Below, piece by piece: positions 24,564 through 33,290 of a stretch of DNA of 39,113 nucleotides (positions are counted from its first letter, which is position 1; the number at the start of each line of letters is the position of its first letter). The DNA lies in assembly GCA_027858735.1 (NCBI GenBank), contig JAQICC010000089.1, forward strand, positions 1 to 39,113. The letters are read 5' to 3'. Position numbers and translations under genes: made by a program. This DNA is from Salinivirgaceae bacterium. Lineage in GTDB: Bacteria; Bacteroidota; Bacteroidia; Bacteroidales; SZUA-534. Below the pieces are notes generated by a model, which was not told the origin of the DNA, made no database searches, and saw only the letters and a list, made by a program, of their open reading frames with translations.

Positions 24564-25838
24564 ATGAAATCTTATTTAAAACATTTATTGCTAATTGCAT
24601 TAACATGGAGCACCATGGGTACTTTTGGTCAATACAATTACAAAGAGGGAAAAATTATAACCCTACAAAACGATACCATATTTGGATTAATTAAAGATGG
24701 TAGTAAGATTAAAAATTCGAAGGTTTGCATTTTTAAGGAAAATAAAAAAGCGGAACCGGTTAAGTATTTGCCTGCCGACATAAAATCGTATTATATTAGT
24801 TCGGGTAAATATTATAGCTCACAGCAGTACTACAGTAATAATCAATACAAAGATCGTTTTTTTGATATTCTTCTTGAAGGTGAAGTTAATCTATACTATT
24901 ATCATAAATATAGAAACCTCTCTTTTTTTATCCAGAAGAAAGGTGACAAATTAGTAGGTTTATCAAATGAGAACATTAGTCTTGGCCGACCTGTAGGTAA
25001 CAGCGTTGCTTACCATGAGCAGTACAACGTACAACTCCATTTATATAGAGATACATTATTCTCGGTATTTAGTGATTACCCAAGTATGAAAAACCTAATA
25101 TATGCAACCGATTACGATCAAAAATCGTTAGTAAACATAACTAAGTATTATTTAAAGGAAACATGCACAAGCAAGAACTGTATAACTTATGAAAGAGATT
25201 TGAGTATATTAAAACCATCATTTGGTGTATTTACGGGACTCGAATTATCCAGCATTTCTTTCTCAGAATACAATGTTGAATCGAAATTATCAAATGCTAT
25301 TCAAGTTGGAATGTTCTACAATATTCCAATGGCACTTATTAGCAATAGATTCTCGTTCCAATTTGAACTTATTTGGAACAGTATAAATAATCAAAACTTT
25401 ACGAATGATCCAAATAAACTTGCAAACTTAAACATCACATCAAATAAAATTTCGCTACCCCTATTAATCAAGTATAAATTATCAAAAAATAAATTTGCTT
25501 CAACCATTGGCCTTGGAAAAGAATTTGCTTCCATTTACAATTCAAAGATAAAATATGAAGGGGAATATTTAAGAAACGATGGAATTATGGACTTTGGAGA
25601 GCTTGAATCTACAAATTACCGATATAGCAAAGGAGCCTGGTTTTTTGATCTGGAATTTAGTTACAAACTAAATCAAAAACTTACTATATTTTCAGGTATA
25701 CGATTACAAAGACAAGACGATTTAATTATTACAGATAAAAGTGAAAATCGATTAACTTTTGCAAAAGCCAGCAATAAGCCGGGTGCGTATAAGTATCAAA
25801 CAAATATGGCCGTTATAAGAGTTGGCGTAAGTTTTTAG
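24564..25838 (+). CDS. Putative outer-membrane beta-barrel protein
   Basis: The 424-aa protein has a signal peptide (cleavage near TFGQ) and two parts. The N-terminal third (about 25-170) is rich in Tyr and Lys, opening with EGKIITLQNDTIFGLIKDG, a pattern I associate with a small beta domain in Bacteroidota secreted proteins. The C-terminal part (from about 215, FGVFTGLELSSISF) shows alternating hydrophobic strands with loops and ends in VIRVGVSF, a terminal Phe typical of outer-membrane barrels. No named family or enzyme motif is recognised. It is monocistronic and faces away from the ArsR operon; the 140 bases between the two divergent start codons hold both promoters. Confidence 0.6.
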   Translation: MKSYLKHLLLIALTWSTMGTFGQYNYKEGKIITLQNDTIFGLIKDGSKIKNSKVCIFKENKKAEPVKYLPADIKSYYISSGKYYSSQQYYSNNQYKDRFFDILLEGEVNLYYYHKYRNLSFFIQKKGDKLVGLSNENISLGRPVGNSVAYHEQYNVQLHLYRDTLFSVFSDYPSMKNLIYATDYDQKSLVNITKYYLKETCTSKNCITYERDLSILKPSFGVFTGLELSSISFSEYNVESKLSNAIQVGMFYNIPMALISNRFSFQFELIWNSINNQNFTNDPNKLANLNITSNKISLPLLIKYKLSKNKFASTIGLGKEFASIYNSKIKYEGEYLRNDGIMDFGELESTNYRYSKGAWFFDLEFSYKLNQKLTIFSGIRLQRQDDLIITDKSENRLTFAKASNKPGAYKYQTNMAVIRVGVSF

Positions 25839-26037
25839 CAAACGGAGTTTTTATGCTAAAACCAGCTTATGCAATAGTAGAACTTATAATTCATAACTAG
25901 GGCATATAGCCAGGATAAAACCCGAATTATAAGATACCCATTTGAGTTGTTTTCCCAAAAGGATCATATTCTTTTTTGCTATGCATTAGTAATGAAAACC
26001 TAAAGCATCGTTAGAACTAAACGAAACTAAAACAAAA

Positions 26038-26067
26038 GAGTGCTGTTCAAACCCATGAACAGCACTC
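26038..26067 (-). terminator. Terminator of the NagZ-like GH3 gene
   Basis: GAGTGCTGTTCA (26038-26049) and TGAACAGCACTC (26056-26067) form a perfect 12-bp stem around a 6-base loop; on the minus strand it is followed by TTTTGTTTT. It lies 29 bases past the GH3 stop. The + strand side lacks a T run, so it serves mainly the minus gene. Confidence 0.85.
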
Positions 26068-26095
26068 CTATTATCTCTTATTAAACTATGTTTTC

Positions 26096-27865
26096 TTATT
26101 TCATTATAGGGCTATCCAATTTTACAGGAGTTGTACCTACAAAAGGAATTGCTCCCGTTAATGCATCAACCACCGCCTTTTGCGAAAAGTTATCCATACT
26201 ATATGCATTAATTTTAATGGATGCATAATCTAAATAATAATTCACATAATAGGGGTTGCTGTATGAAATGGCAATCATTTTTTCAAAAGGAATCATATTG
26301 GCTGTCCAAATTCCCATTGCTTCAGCATCCTTAAGCATACTTGCTCCAATTGGTGCAAGGTATCTGTTTTCAAAAGCTACAATAACTTTATCATACTGCT
26401 CAAACTCAGATAAACGTCCTTGCCAAGCATATAAATTAGGGTTATGAATAATCTCACCAACTTCAAAGCCTTTTTCCTCTAGCAATTGTTTTGTATCACC
26501 AAGCTGCTGAGTCATATCATTATGGCTGATGTTAATAATCGCAATTTTCTTGGTTGTTTCAGGTTTTAAGGGTATTTCTTTTGCATTGTCAGAAACCAAG
26601 GTTACAGCATTCTCTGCAACTTCTTTTATTGCGTTTTTTATTTCCTCTTTTTCTGTTTCAGTTATTTCATTAAATAGTTTCTCTTTCTTTTCAAGAAGAT
26701 TGAATTTTTCGCGAACTCCCCAAATTCTTTCCACAGCATCATCAAGTCGCGACATTGGTATTTCACCCCTATTAATTCTTGCTTCAACCGTATCCATATA
26801 CGATAGTTCTGGCCACAAAACAAGGTCAACACCCGCCTTAAAGCATTCCACAGCAGTCTCCATTATATTTGGATAGTATCCGCCACAACCACCCATATTT
26901 AAAGCGTCGGACATGATAACTCCGTTAAATTTCATTTTCTCTTTCAGTAATCCAACCATTAACTCTTCCGATAAGGTTGCAGGAGGTAATAAACCTTTAA
27001 TGCGCTTTGTTTGATAAGCTGGAAAACGAATATGTCCTACCATGATACATGGTGTACCATCGTTAATCAAATTCTGGAAAAGTGTACCGTAAGAACTATT
27101 CCATTCGGCCATGCTCATGTTGTTATCTGATGTAATTAAGTGTTGGTTTTTCATGGTTGAACCATCACCAGGAAAATGTTTAATCGTTGGTACAACACCG
27201 GCATCTTTCATGCCTTGCATTTGCGCTTTTAGCAATGGGTAAGCACGATTAGCATCGTCAGAAACAGCACGCTCAACAACTAAGTTTTGTAAGGGGTTAA
27301 TATTTAAGTCAGATACCGGATGCAATAACCAATTTACTCCTAAGGTACTGGCCTCTTTTGCTGTAGTATTACCATATTTTTGCGATAATTCAGGCTTATT
27401 AGCTGCACCTAGCGACATTAATACTGGCATATCGGTATAACCATCATAAACAGAACCAACACCTCGTTCAAAATCTTCCGTAATAATCATCGGATATTTT
27501 GATGCATCTTCATATTCTTGCATGCATTTTTGAATATTCTTAACTACATCTTTTTGCGGTTGATAATTTCCATAACTCCATGCTGGTATAAAAACACCCC
27601 CAACCGGGTACTTTTTTATCATATTGTCAATACTACCAAACTGGTTGTTATAGTTTTCATAATAACCTAGAACTATCATGGTTTGACCAATTTTTTCACG
27701 TATAGTCAATGCTTTCCATGATGTATCTTTCGGAGTATAATCATAGTCAATAGCCTCGGGTCTATTACCTTCACTTTGTGTTTGAGCATTAATTATACCA
27801 TTTGTTGTAACTAACACTATAGTATAACAGGCTATTAAAAAAAAGTTTTTGTGTAGCGTCTTCAT
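26096..27865 (-). CDS. GH3 family protein, NagZ-like with altered KHFPG motif
   Basis: The 589-aa secreted protein (signal peptide ending near IINAQ) has a GH3 N-terminal barrel like beta-N-acetylhexosaminidases, followed by the alpha/beta domain but no fibronectin III-like tail. Motifs: MIITEDFERGVGSVYDG, NWLLHPVSDLNINP, TIKHFPGDGSTMKNQH and nucleophile D320 in VIMSDALNMGG. True NagZ enzymes have KHFPGHG followed by an Asp-x-His; here the His used as acid/base is Asp and the following Asp is Asn. So the usual His-Asp dyad mechanism is probably absent, and the protein may use another acid/base or a different substrate. An ordinary beta-hexosaminidase call would be unsafe. It is monocistronic with its own terminator. 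Confidence 0.8.
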   Translation of the reverse strand: MKTLHKNFFLIACYTIVLVTTNGIINAQTQSEGNRPEAIDYDYTPKDTSWKALTIREKIGQTMIVLGYYENYNNQFGSIDNMIKKYPVGGVFIPAWSYGNYQPQKDVVKNIQKCMQEYEDASKYPMIITEDFERGVGSVYDGYTDMPVLMSLGAANKPELSQKYGNTTAKEASTLGVNWLLHPVSDLNINPLQNLVVERAVSDDANRAYPLLKAQMQGMKDAGVVPTIKHFPGDGSTMKNQHLITSDNNMSMAEWNSSYGTLFQNLINDGTPCIMVGHIRFPAYQTKRIKGLLPPATLSEELMVGLLKEKMKFNGVIMSDALNMGGCGGYYPNIMETAVECFKAGVDLVLWPELSYMDTVEARINRGEIPMSRLDDAVERIWGVREKFNLLEKKEKLFNEITETEKEEIKNAIKEVAENAVTLVSDNAKEIPLKPETTKKIAIINISHNDMTQQLGDTKQLLEEKGFEVGEIIHNPNLYAWQGRLSEFEQYDKVIVAFENRYLAPIGASMLKDAEAMGIWTANMIPFEKMIAISYSNPYYVNYYLDYASIKINAYSMDNFSQKAVVDALTGAIPFVGTTPVKLDSPIMK

Positions 27866-28052
27866 TATTTTAGCTTATGAGTTAAGAATTATTATATTGT
27901 TATTTAGTTTGCTAAAATAATAATGTTTTTCTTTAGTAACTGTTTAAATTAAAATATTGTTGTTAATAATTCAATTACAATATAATGGGTTAATCTTATT
28001 CTAATCAACTCACAACACTATAAAATAACGCATCTTTAATCTTTTTAAACCC

Positions 28053-28772
28053 ATGAAGCTATTTTCCGTAACCCTTATTTTAATTGTATTTATGCTGACC
28101 ATTTCGGCACAAGAATGGAAAAACCTAAAAACATACCAAAAAGCAACAAGCAACAATGAATTAATTGAAGGAAATTGGTTACAAAAGGATAGAAAGCAAC
28201 AAAGCGAAAAATGGCAACAAGCCTGCAAATATAATATAGCAAATGAGAATGGCTTTCAGAAATATCATAGCATAAAACAAATACGCGATTTCTACTTATT
28301 TTTTGATGCAGAAAGACGCATTCAAGGCCATGAGGTAAAATGGGGAGGAATTGCTGCAATTGCCGCCAACCAATTATGCCTATTAGAAAATGACTTTATT
28401 CGAATTTTTATTGTCCACAATAAAGAGATAGTAAATTTTGCGCATGAAGGGTCTGAAAAAGTATTTAAATATGCTTTTCCACGACTTAAAAAAGTGTTTT
28501 TTTCACCCACTGCAATAACCGGTGAAGATGCATTAAAATGGGATGTCAATCATGGAATGATTGAGCAATGTGAAATACTGACGCCTATTTATGCTAATCT
28601 TTCACAAAAATCATTAAATCGACTTGAAAAGATGGCGAAAGGAAAAGGAATATATACCATCGGCGTACCAAAAAAGCTAAAATATAAGGGTGAAATTAAC
28701 GATTGCCAAGCTAGGTTCGAGCATGGCATGACCAAACTTGTTCATTATTGCCAAAGTAAACATAGGCTTTAA
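28053..28772 (+). CDS. Secreted protein of unknown function
   Basis: I recognise no family. The 239-aa protein has a clear signal peptide (MKLFSVTLILIVFMLTISAQ) and then a basic, Lys- and Gln-rich region with EWKNLKTYQKATSNNELIEG and NWLQKDRKQQSEKWQQA. The C-terminal two thirds look globular and mixed alpha/beta, with WGGIAAIAANQLCLLENDFI and KAYFP-like aromatic stretches (VFKYAFPRLKKVFF). Three cysteines are spread outside any motif besides one near the end (HYCQSKHRL). It is divergent from the NagZ-like GH3 gene, with a 187-base shared upstream region, and 148 bases before the sensor gene, so it is probably transcribed alone. Periplasmic location is the only supported inference. Confidence 0.6.
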   Translation: MKLFSVTLILIVFMLTISAQEWKNLKTYQKATSNNELIEGNWLQKDRKQQSEKWQQACKYNIANENGFQKYHSIKQIRDFYLFFDAERRIQGHEVKWGGIAAIAANQLCLLENDFIRIFIVHNKEIVNFAHEGSEKVFKYAFPRLKKVFFSPTAITGEDALKWDVNHGMIEQCEILTPIYANLSQKSLNRLEKMAKGKGIYTIGVPKKLKYKGEINDCQARFEHGMTKLVHYCQSKHRL

Positions 28773-28920
28773 TGCGGTATTATTGAACAATCTCACTGCA
28801 AGCAGACAAGGTTTCATGATAAAAAACAGTTATTATAACGCTAATACACTTACGAATGCAACGTTACATATAAAGGTTATGTTTTTGTTTTTATAAATAA
28901 TCCTCCTATTTTTACTGTTA

Positions 28921-31161
28921 ATGAAAATAAATTCAATCAGTCGTAAACTCGTATTAACAATTGTAATTCCTGTAATTGCCATATTAATGACATTGGGTGT
29001 TCTAAATTATTGGAATACAAAAGGAATTATTAACCAATTAAATGCATCGGAGCAGAAATTTACTATCGATGAAATAAAGTCGTTTATTGAGCTGCAGTTT
29101 GTTGCACTCGATATAATTGAAGAGCCCATTCAACAGCAAATGGAAGTATACAGTACTAAAATTATTGACACCTACTATTCTGATACTACTAATATTGCTA
29201 ACATTAACCTTAACAAAATTAGAGACGATTTGGGAATGGATGCTGCATCATATGACTTATACGTTATAAATACAAATGGTGAAGTTATAAACACAACTTA
29301 CCTAGATGATTTAGGAATAAATCTCTTTAATTTTGGCGATATTTATAAAAAATACCTTCAAGGAATTTTAAATGAAGGTAAGTTTGATAGCCCTAAATTC
29401 TTTTTCGAAAACAAAACTAAGAAGTACAAAAAATACTCGTACCAAGCAACCAAGGATAAGAAATACATAATAGAAATTGGGTTTTACTCAAATCAAGCCG
29501 ATCGCATATTCGATTACATGATTAATCATCTTGAAAAAATAGCTGAACAAAGAATAAATCTCTCCACACTTGATTTATTCTTCTGGCTAGAAACTCCAAC
29601 ATCGCTAAATCCAGAAAAAGAATTTATAGCAGAACACTTGCGAATTCTTCCTGATTTGGAGGCCGGAGAAACAGTTTCGTTACTTAATGAAGGTTCAGAA
29701 AATACAAACTACACCTATGTTTATGTTAAAAATATAAACTCAAAGCTTATTCGCGGTGCAATTGTTAGGCTTACCCATGATTCAAAACATCAAAAGAATT
29801 TTGTAAAGAAAGAGATGTTAAAGTTTGCTGCTGTTTTAATTGTTGCCCTACTACTAACTGTAGTAATTGCCTTTTTAATTAACCCTATTGGTAAGGTTAT
29901 AAAAAACATAACTCGTATAGCCAAAGAGTTAGCCATTGGGAACTTATCTGTAAAAATTGATCCAGCGTTAAAAAACAGAAATGATGAACTTGGTGATTTA
30001 TCCACTGCTATTGATACACTAATTACGGGCTTAGTGCAAACATCGGAATTTGCCAGACAAACCGGAAAGGGAAACTTCGATGAAAAATACAACTTGCTCA
30101 GCGAAAAGGATGTGCTAGGCCAAACCCTCATGAAAATGCAAGAGAGACTAACAAGGGCAAAAATTGAGGAAGAAAAAACATCTGAAGAAGAGAAAAAAAA
30201 CAAATTTACAGCCGATGGGTTAGCACAATTTGGAGAAATATTGCGATCAAACAATAATGACATTTCAGAACTGTGTAACAGAATAATGCAAGGCTTGGTT
30301 GATTATTTAGATATTCCAATGGGGGCTTTGTTTGTTGCTGAAAAACAAGATAATGAAATTACTTTAGAAGCGAAGGCCACTGTAGCCTATAGCAGAATTA
30401 AAGTGTTGAATAAAAAGATAAAACTAAGTGAGGGCCTGATTGGACGCTGTGCTTTTGAGAGACTGCCCATATATTTAACTGAAATTCCTCAAGATTATAT
30501 TGAAATAACTTCAGGCTTGGGAACTGCTAACCCTAGCAACATTTTACTTGTTCCACTAATTTCGGAGAATGAGGTTTTTGGTGTTATTGAAATAGCTTCG
30601 TTTAACGAAATAGAGGCTCACAAAATTGCTTTTACTGAAAAGCTAGCTGAAAGTATTGCTTCTACTTTGTCAACAGTACAAATTAACCAAAAGACAGTTC
30701 AATTACTAGAACAATCGAAAACTCAAAGCGAAGAATTGGCCTCACAGGAAGAAGAAATGCGCCAAAACATGGAAGAACTTATTGCTACTCAAGAAGAAGC
30801 TGTTACTCGAGAAGAAAAACTATCGCGTATTTTGCATGCAGTTGAAGCGTCTGTTTTTAAAACAGAATACAACATGGCTGGTGTTCTGCAGGATATAAAT
30901 GAAAAATACCTGACATTTTTACAAATAAATTCCAATTTATTGCTTGATAAGCACTATAATAAAGAATGTGAAATACTCGGTATTGAGCCCTCGGAATTAG
31001 ACCCTATATGGGTAAAATTACAACAAGGCATACCACAGGAAATTAAAATAGAAGTAACCCCAAATAAGCAAAAGTGTTACATTAAAGAATATTATTGGCC
31101 CATTACTGATAGCAATAGTGATGCCCCCAACAAGATTATTAAGGTTAGCCATTTATGCTAA
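28921..31161 (+). CDS. HAMP-GAF transmembrane sensor with no output domain
   Basis: The 746-aa protein has a first membrane helix (about 11-30), an extracytoplasmic sensing part (about 31-299, no domain named with confidence) and a second helix (about 300-321). A HAMP linker follows (about 322-375, INPIGKVIKNITRIAKELAIGN), then a second HAMP-like region, a GAF domain (about 443-590), a coiled coil (about 597-635, ASQEEEMRQNMEELIATQEE) and a weak PAS-like segment to the end. No histidine kinase, GGDEF, methyl-accepting or phosphatase domain is present. Proteins of this build in Bacteroidota often sit in kinase or gliding networks, so it may signal through a partner. The ORF ends cleanly and no continuing frame was seen. 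Confidence 0.75.
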   Translation: MKINSISRKLVLTIVIPVIAILMTLGVLNYWNTKGIINQLNASEQKFTIDEIKSFIELQFVALDIIEEPIQQQMEVYSTKIIDTYYSDTTNIANINLNKIRDDLGMDAASYDLYVINTNGEVINTTYLDDLGINLFNFGDIYKKYLQGILNEGKFDSPKFFFENKTKKYKKYSYQATKDKKYIIEIGFYSNQADRIFDYMINHLEKIAEQRINLSTLDLFFWLETPTSLNPEKEFIAEHLRILPDLEAGETVSLLNEGSENTNYTYVYVKNINSKLIRGAIVRLTHDSKHQKNFVKKEMLKFAAVLIVALLLTVVIAFLINPIGKVIKNITRIAKELAIGNLSVKIDPALKNRNDELGDLSTAIDTLITGLVQTSEFARQTGKGNFDEKYNLLSEKDVLGQTLMKMQERLTRAKIEEEKTSEEEKKNKFTADGLAQFGEILRSNNNDISELCNRIMQGLVDYLDIPMGALFVAEKQDNEITLEAKATVAYSRIKVLNKKIKLSEGLIGRCAFERLPIYLTEIPQDYIEITSGLGTANPSNILLVPLISENEVFGVIEIASFNEIEAHKIAFTEKLAESIASTLSTVQINQKTVQLLEQSKTQSEELASQEEEMRQNMEELIATQEEAVTREEKLSRILHAVEASVFKTEYNMAGVLQDINEKYLTFLQINSNLLLDKHYNKECEILGIEPSELDPIWVKLQQGIPQEIKIEVTPNKQKCYIKEYYWPITDSNSDAPNKIIKVSHLC

Positions 31162-31225
31162 TTATTTAACGCCATTAGAAGCAAAAAGAATAGGGCAAAC
31201 TGATTAGGTTATTTCTTGTAAGTTT

Positions 31226-31320
31226 CTGATTAATTCATGCGTTTAGTTTGATGTAGCTGTAAAGCTTGTCCCGAATTTATTTCGGGTGCGTCGGAATCCG
31301 CAGACATATCTTTATATTTC
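31226..31320 (-). repeat. Interspersed repeat, copy B
   Basis: Reverse-oriented partner of 15440-15529: 11 mismatches over 90 bases plus a 5-base insertion (ACAAG on the minus strand). It contains a CCCGAA-TTTAT-TTCGGG hairpin at 31270-31286. Both copies sit between genes about 16 kb apart, so this looks like a dispersed intergenic repeat family rather than a duplicated gene. Confidence 0.7.
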
Positions 31321-31362
31321 ATCCCGAAAGCCTTCGAGATCTGAACAGCCTGTTCCAGCTAG

Positions 31363-31381
31363 TTCCGAATTTATTTCGGAA
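31363..31381. repeat. Palindrome related to the repeat's hairpin
   Basis: TTCCGAA-TTTAT-TTCGGAA has the same spacer and the same GAA/TTC core as CCCGAA-TTTAT-TTCGGG at 31270-31286, but the outer pairs differ in a compensating way. This suggests the stem is maintained. It lies just outside copy B and may belong to the same larger element. Confidence 0.55.
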
Positions 31382-31622
31382 AACTTGATTCGAAAAAACA
31401 GATGCATTAAAATAAACGCACCCGGAAATTTTCTTAATTTATATTTATATTATCAGATTTCCTTTAAAAATTAATAATCAGAATATTAAATCAATTTTAA
31501 GAAAATTTATGAATTATTCAGGATAAAGAGAAAGCGATCATTTTTGTATTACATGTTTAATCTTTTATGAATTTTAGTAATAATACTTATCTTAGCATTT
31601 ATTAACCAGAACATTCAATAAT

Positions 31623-32141
31623 ATGAAAGTAAAATACAATTTAATACTATTTCTTTTAATGAGTTTTTCTCTTAGCTCGTTTTCTCAAGCTTTAAAAGTT
31701 GGAGATAAAGCTCCTGAAATAATTATGCCTCTTGTAAATGGTGAAGAATTCAAATTATCGGAACTACAAGGTAAGGTAGTACTTATTGATTTTTGGGCAA
31801 GTTGGTGTGGCCCCTGTCGTAAAGAAAATCCGAATGTAATAAAAGCCTATAATAAATATAAAGATGCTAGTTTTAAAAATGGCGAAGGCTTTACCGTGCT
31901 AAGTGTTTCATTGGACATGAAAAAAGAAAAGTGGGTTAATGCCATTGAAAAAGATGGTATGATTTGGCCTCATCATATAAGCGACTTGAAAGGTTGGAAA
32001 AACGAAGCTGCTTTATTATATAAAATAAAAAGCGTTCCTACTAGTTATTTAATTGATGGCGAAGGTACTATAATAGCTATGAACCTAAGAGGAGAAGCAT
32101 TGGAGAAAAAATTACGAAAATTTAAAAAAGGATTATTCTGA
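31623..32141 (+). CDS. TlpA-family thiol-disulfide oxidoreductase
   Basis: The 172-aa protein has a signal peptide (cleavage near LSSFSQ) and one thioredoxin-like domain of the TlpA/ResA type: APEIIMPLVNGEEFKLSEL, FWASWCGPCRKENP with the redox pair C62 and C65, and the cis-proline in KSVPTSYLI. Such proteins are periplasmic reductants for cytochrome c maturation or for other thiol proteins. The charged KEKWVNAIEKDGMIWPHH insert is typical of Bacteroidota members. It is monocistronic, converges with a cysteine-rich lipoprotein gene and shares a bidirectional terminator with it. Confidence 0.88.
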   Translation: MKVKYNLILFLLMSFSLSSFSQALKVGDKAPEIIMPLVNGEEFKLSELQGKVVLIDFWASWCGPCRKENPNVIKAYNKYKDASFKNGEGFTVLSVSLDMKKEKWVNAIEKDGMIWPHHISDLKGWKNEAALLYKIKSVPTSYLIDGEGTIIAMNLRGEALEKKLRKFKKGLF

Positions 32142-32150
32142 AGATATAAT

Positions 32151-32178
32151 AAAAAAAGCCTCGTTGAGGCTTTTTTTT
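32151..32178. terminator. Bidirectional intrinsic terminator
   Basis: GCCTC-GTT-GAGGC (32158-32170) is flanked by seven A residues on the left and eight T residues on the right, so it works in both directions: for the TlpA-like gene on + and for the lipoprotein end of the - strand run. Confidence 0.9.
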
Positions 32179-32183
32179 ATTAT

Positions 32184-32567
32184 TTAGTTACTTATTGACT
32201 CCTGTCTCACCTTAACCAACAAATTCTCAGCCATTTTAGTTATTTTGGCTTGTGCTTTAATCTCTGCAGATTTACCTGTTTCACAACCTGCCTCAATCAT
32301 TTTTACAGCTACAGCATCAAGAGCATCAGCACAAGTGTTAGCATCTACTCCATCACACTCAAATTTATCACCACCATATGTATAATATGAATTGTTTTCG
32401 CCATCAGTACAAAAAGTCGCAACTGCGCTAAAATCATTGCTACACATTTCTTCGCCTATATTTTCACCATCACATGATTCTTCTGGATCATCTTCACCAC
32501 ATGAACTAAATGAAACGGCCATGGCCATCAATACTGGAAATAAAATTCTTCTTACTTTCATATTCAA
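32184..32567 (-). CDS. Cysteine-rich lipoprotein of unknown function
   Basis: I recognise no family. The 127-aa protein has a lipoprotein signal (SFSSC, lipid Cys 23), and the acidic residues right after it (GEDDPEE) resemble a Bacteroidota surface-export signal. The mature part has six more cysteines (32, 42, 53, 71, 79, 95), which could form three disulfides, then a Lys-rich helix to the end. It follows a DsbA-like oxidoreductase gene by 41 bases on the same strand, so that enzyme may oxidise it. A start two codons later (MKVRR) is equally possible. Confidence 0.7.
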   Translation of the reverse strand: MNMKVRRILFPVLMAMAVSFSSCGEDDPEESCDGENIGEEMCSNDFSAVATFCTDGENNSYYTYGGDKFECDGVDANTCADALDAVAVKMIEAGCETGKSAEIKAQAKITKMAENLLVKVRQESISN

Positions 32568-32608
32568 TATATTTTATGTTACTAATATCTTATTCAAATT
32601 TAAGTATT

Positions 32609-33244
32609 TTATTCTTTTGAAAGTTCTATTTCAATTACTTCTTTAAAAATATTGTAGGGTTTATATCCTTTATATACTTTTCTATTTATTATAAATGAAG
32701 GTGTTCCTGTTAAATTACTACTTCTAAATTCATTTAAATTTTTCTCTAAATAATTATCAGACATACCACTTAGCATACATTCGGCAACCAAAATATCTTT
32801 TTCAATAAACTCATAGGCAACTTCAATAAACTCTTCAGTATAAACAACAGTAGGCTCAGCTATCAATAGCTCATTAAGTTTTTCAAAATTGCCATATTCA
32901 TTAATACAAACAGCCGTTTTTAAAGCATTTAACATGTTTTCGTCATTAGTAAACTCAATAGGTTTAATTATTAGTTTAATAAGTCCTTTATCAAAAAACT
33001 CTCTTTTAAGTAATGGAAAATCATTTTTTAAAAACTTACGACAAAATCCACAATTATAACTTGAATACATAAACAATTGCAACTTAGCCGTATCACTCCC
33101 ATAAACAATATCTAATTCTTTTTCTGTTAAAGGCTTCTGCAATTCTGCATACCTCCATTCATTCTTGTCTTTATTATTTCCTATATAGAAAACAGAAATT
33201 ATAACTAGAATAAAAACTATAGCAATTAATCTTTTTAAACGCAA
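32609..33244 (-). CDS. DsbA-like thioredoxin-fold protein
   Basis: The 211-aa protein has an N-terminal membrane anchor or uncleaved signal (about 5-22) and a DsbA-like fold: KLQLFMYSSYNCGFCRKFLK with the redox pair C65 and C68 (CGFC), a helical insert, and TGTPSFIINRKVYKGYKP with the cis-proline loop. CGFC is close to known DsbA-type motifs, so a disulfide oxidase or isomerase role in the periplasm is likely. Its gene precedes the cysteine-rich lipoprotein, a plausible partner. The C-terminus ends in a helix typical of the family. Confidence 0.82.
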   Translation of the reverse strand: MRLKRLIAIVFILVIISVFYIGNNKDKNEWRYAELQKPLTEKELDIVYGSDTAKLQLFMYSSYNCGFCRKFLKNDFPLLKREFFDKGLIKLIIKPIEFTNDENMLNALKTAVCINEYGNFEKLNELLIAEPTVVYTEEFIEVAYEFIEKDILVAECMLSGMSDNYLEKNLNEFRSSNLTGTPSFIINRKVYKGYKPYNIFKEVIEIELSKE

Positions 33245-33290
33245 ACTAGAACGGCTTTTTATTGATTATTAAGTTCATTCCTATAACTAA

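Larger units (their letters stand above)
31162..31622. other. Repeat-rich noncoding stretch
   Basis: Apart from interspersed repeat copy B (31226-31320) and the two related palindromes described separately, nothing convincing is seen. A short open frame at 31286-31474 overlaps the repeat and has no family features, so it is not called. The last 120 bases before the TlpA-like gene are AT-rich and presumably contain its promoter; no exact TTG-N19-TAnnTTTG pair was found. Confidence 0.55.

Noticed and set aside
29790-30263. 157-codon open frame on the minus strand
   Set aside because: It is Ser/Phe-rich as expected from the complement of Lys/Glu codons in the sensor gene; no start signal or motif.
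31286-31474. 62-codon open frame on the plus strand
   Set aside because: It begins in interspersed repeat copy B and has no recognisable protein features.
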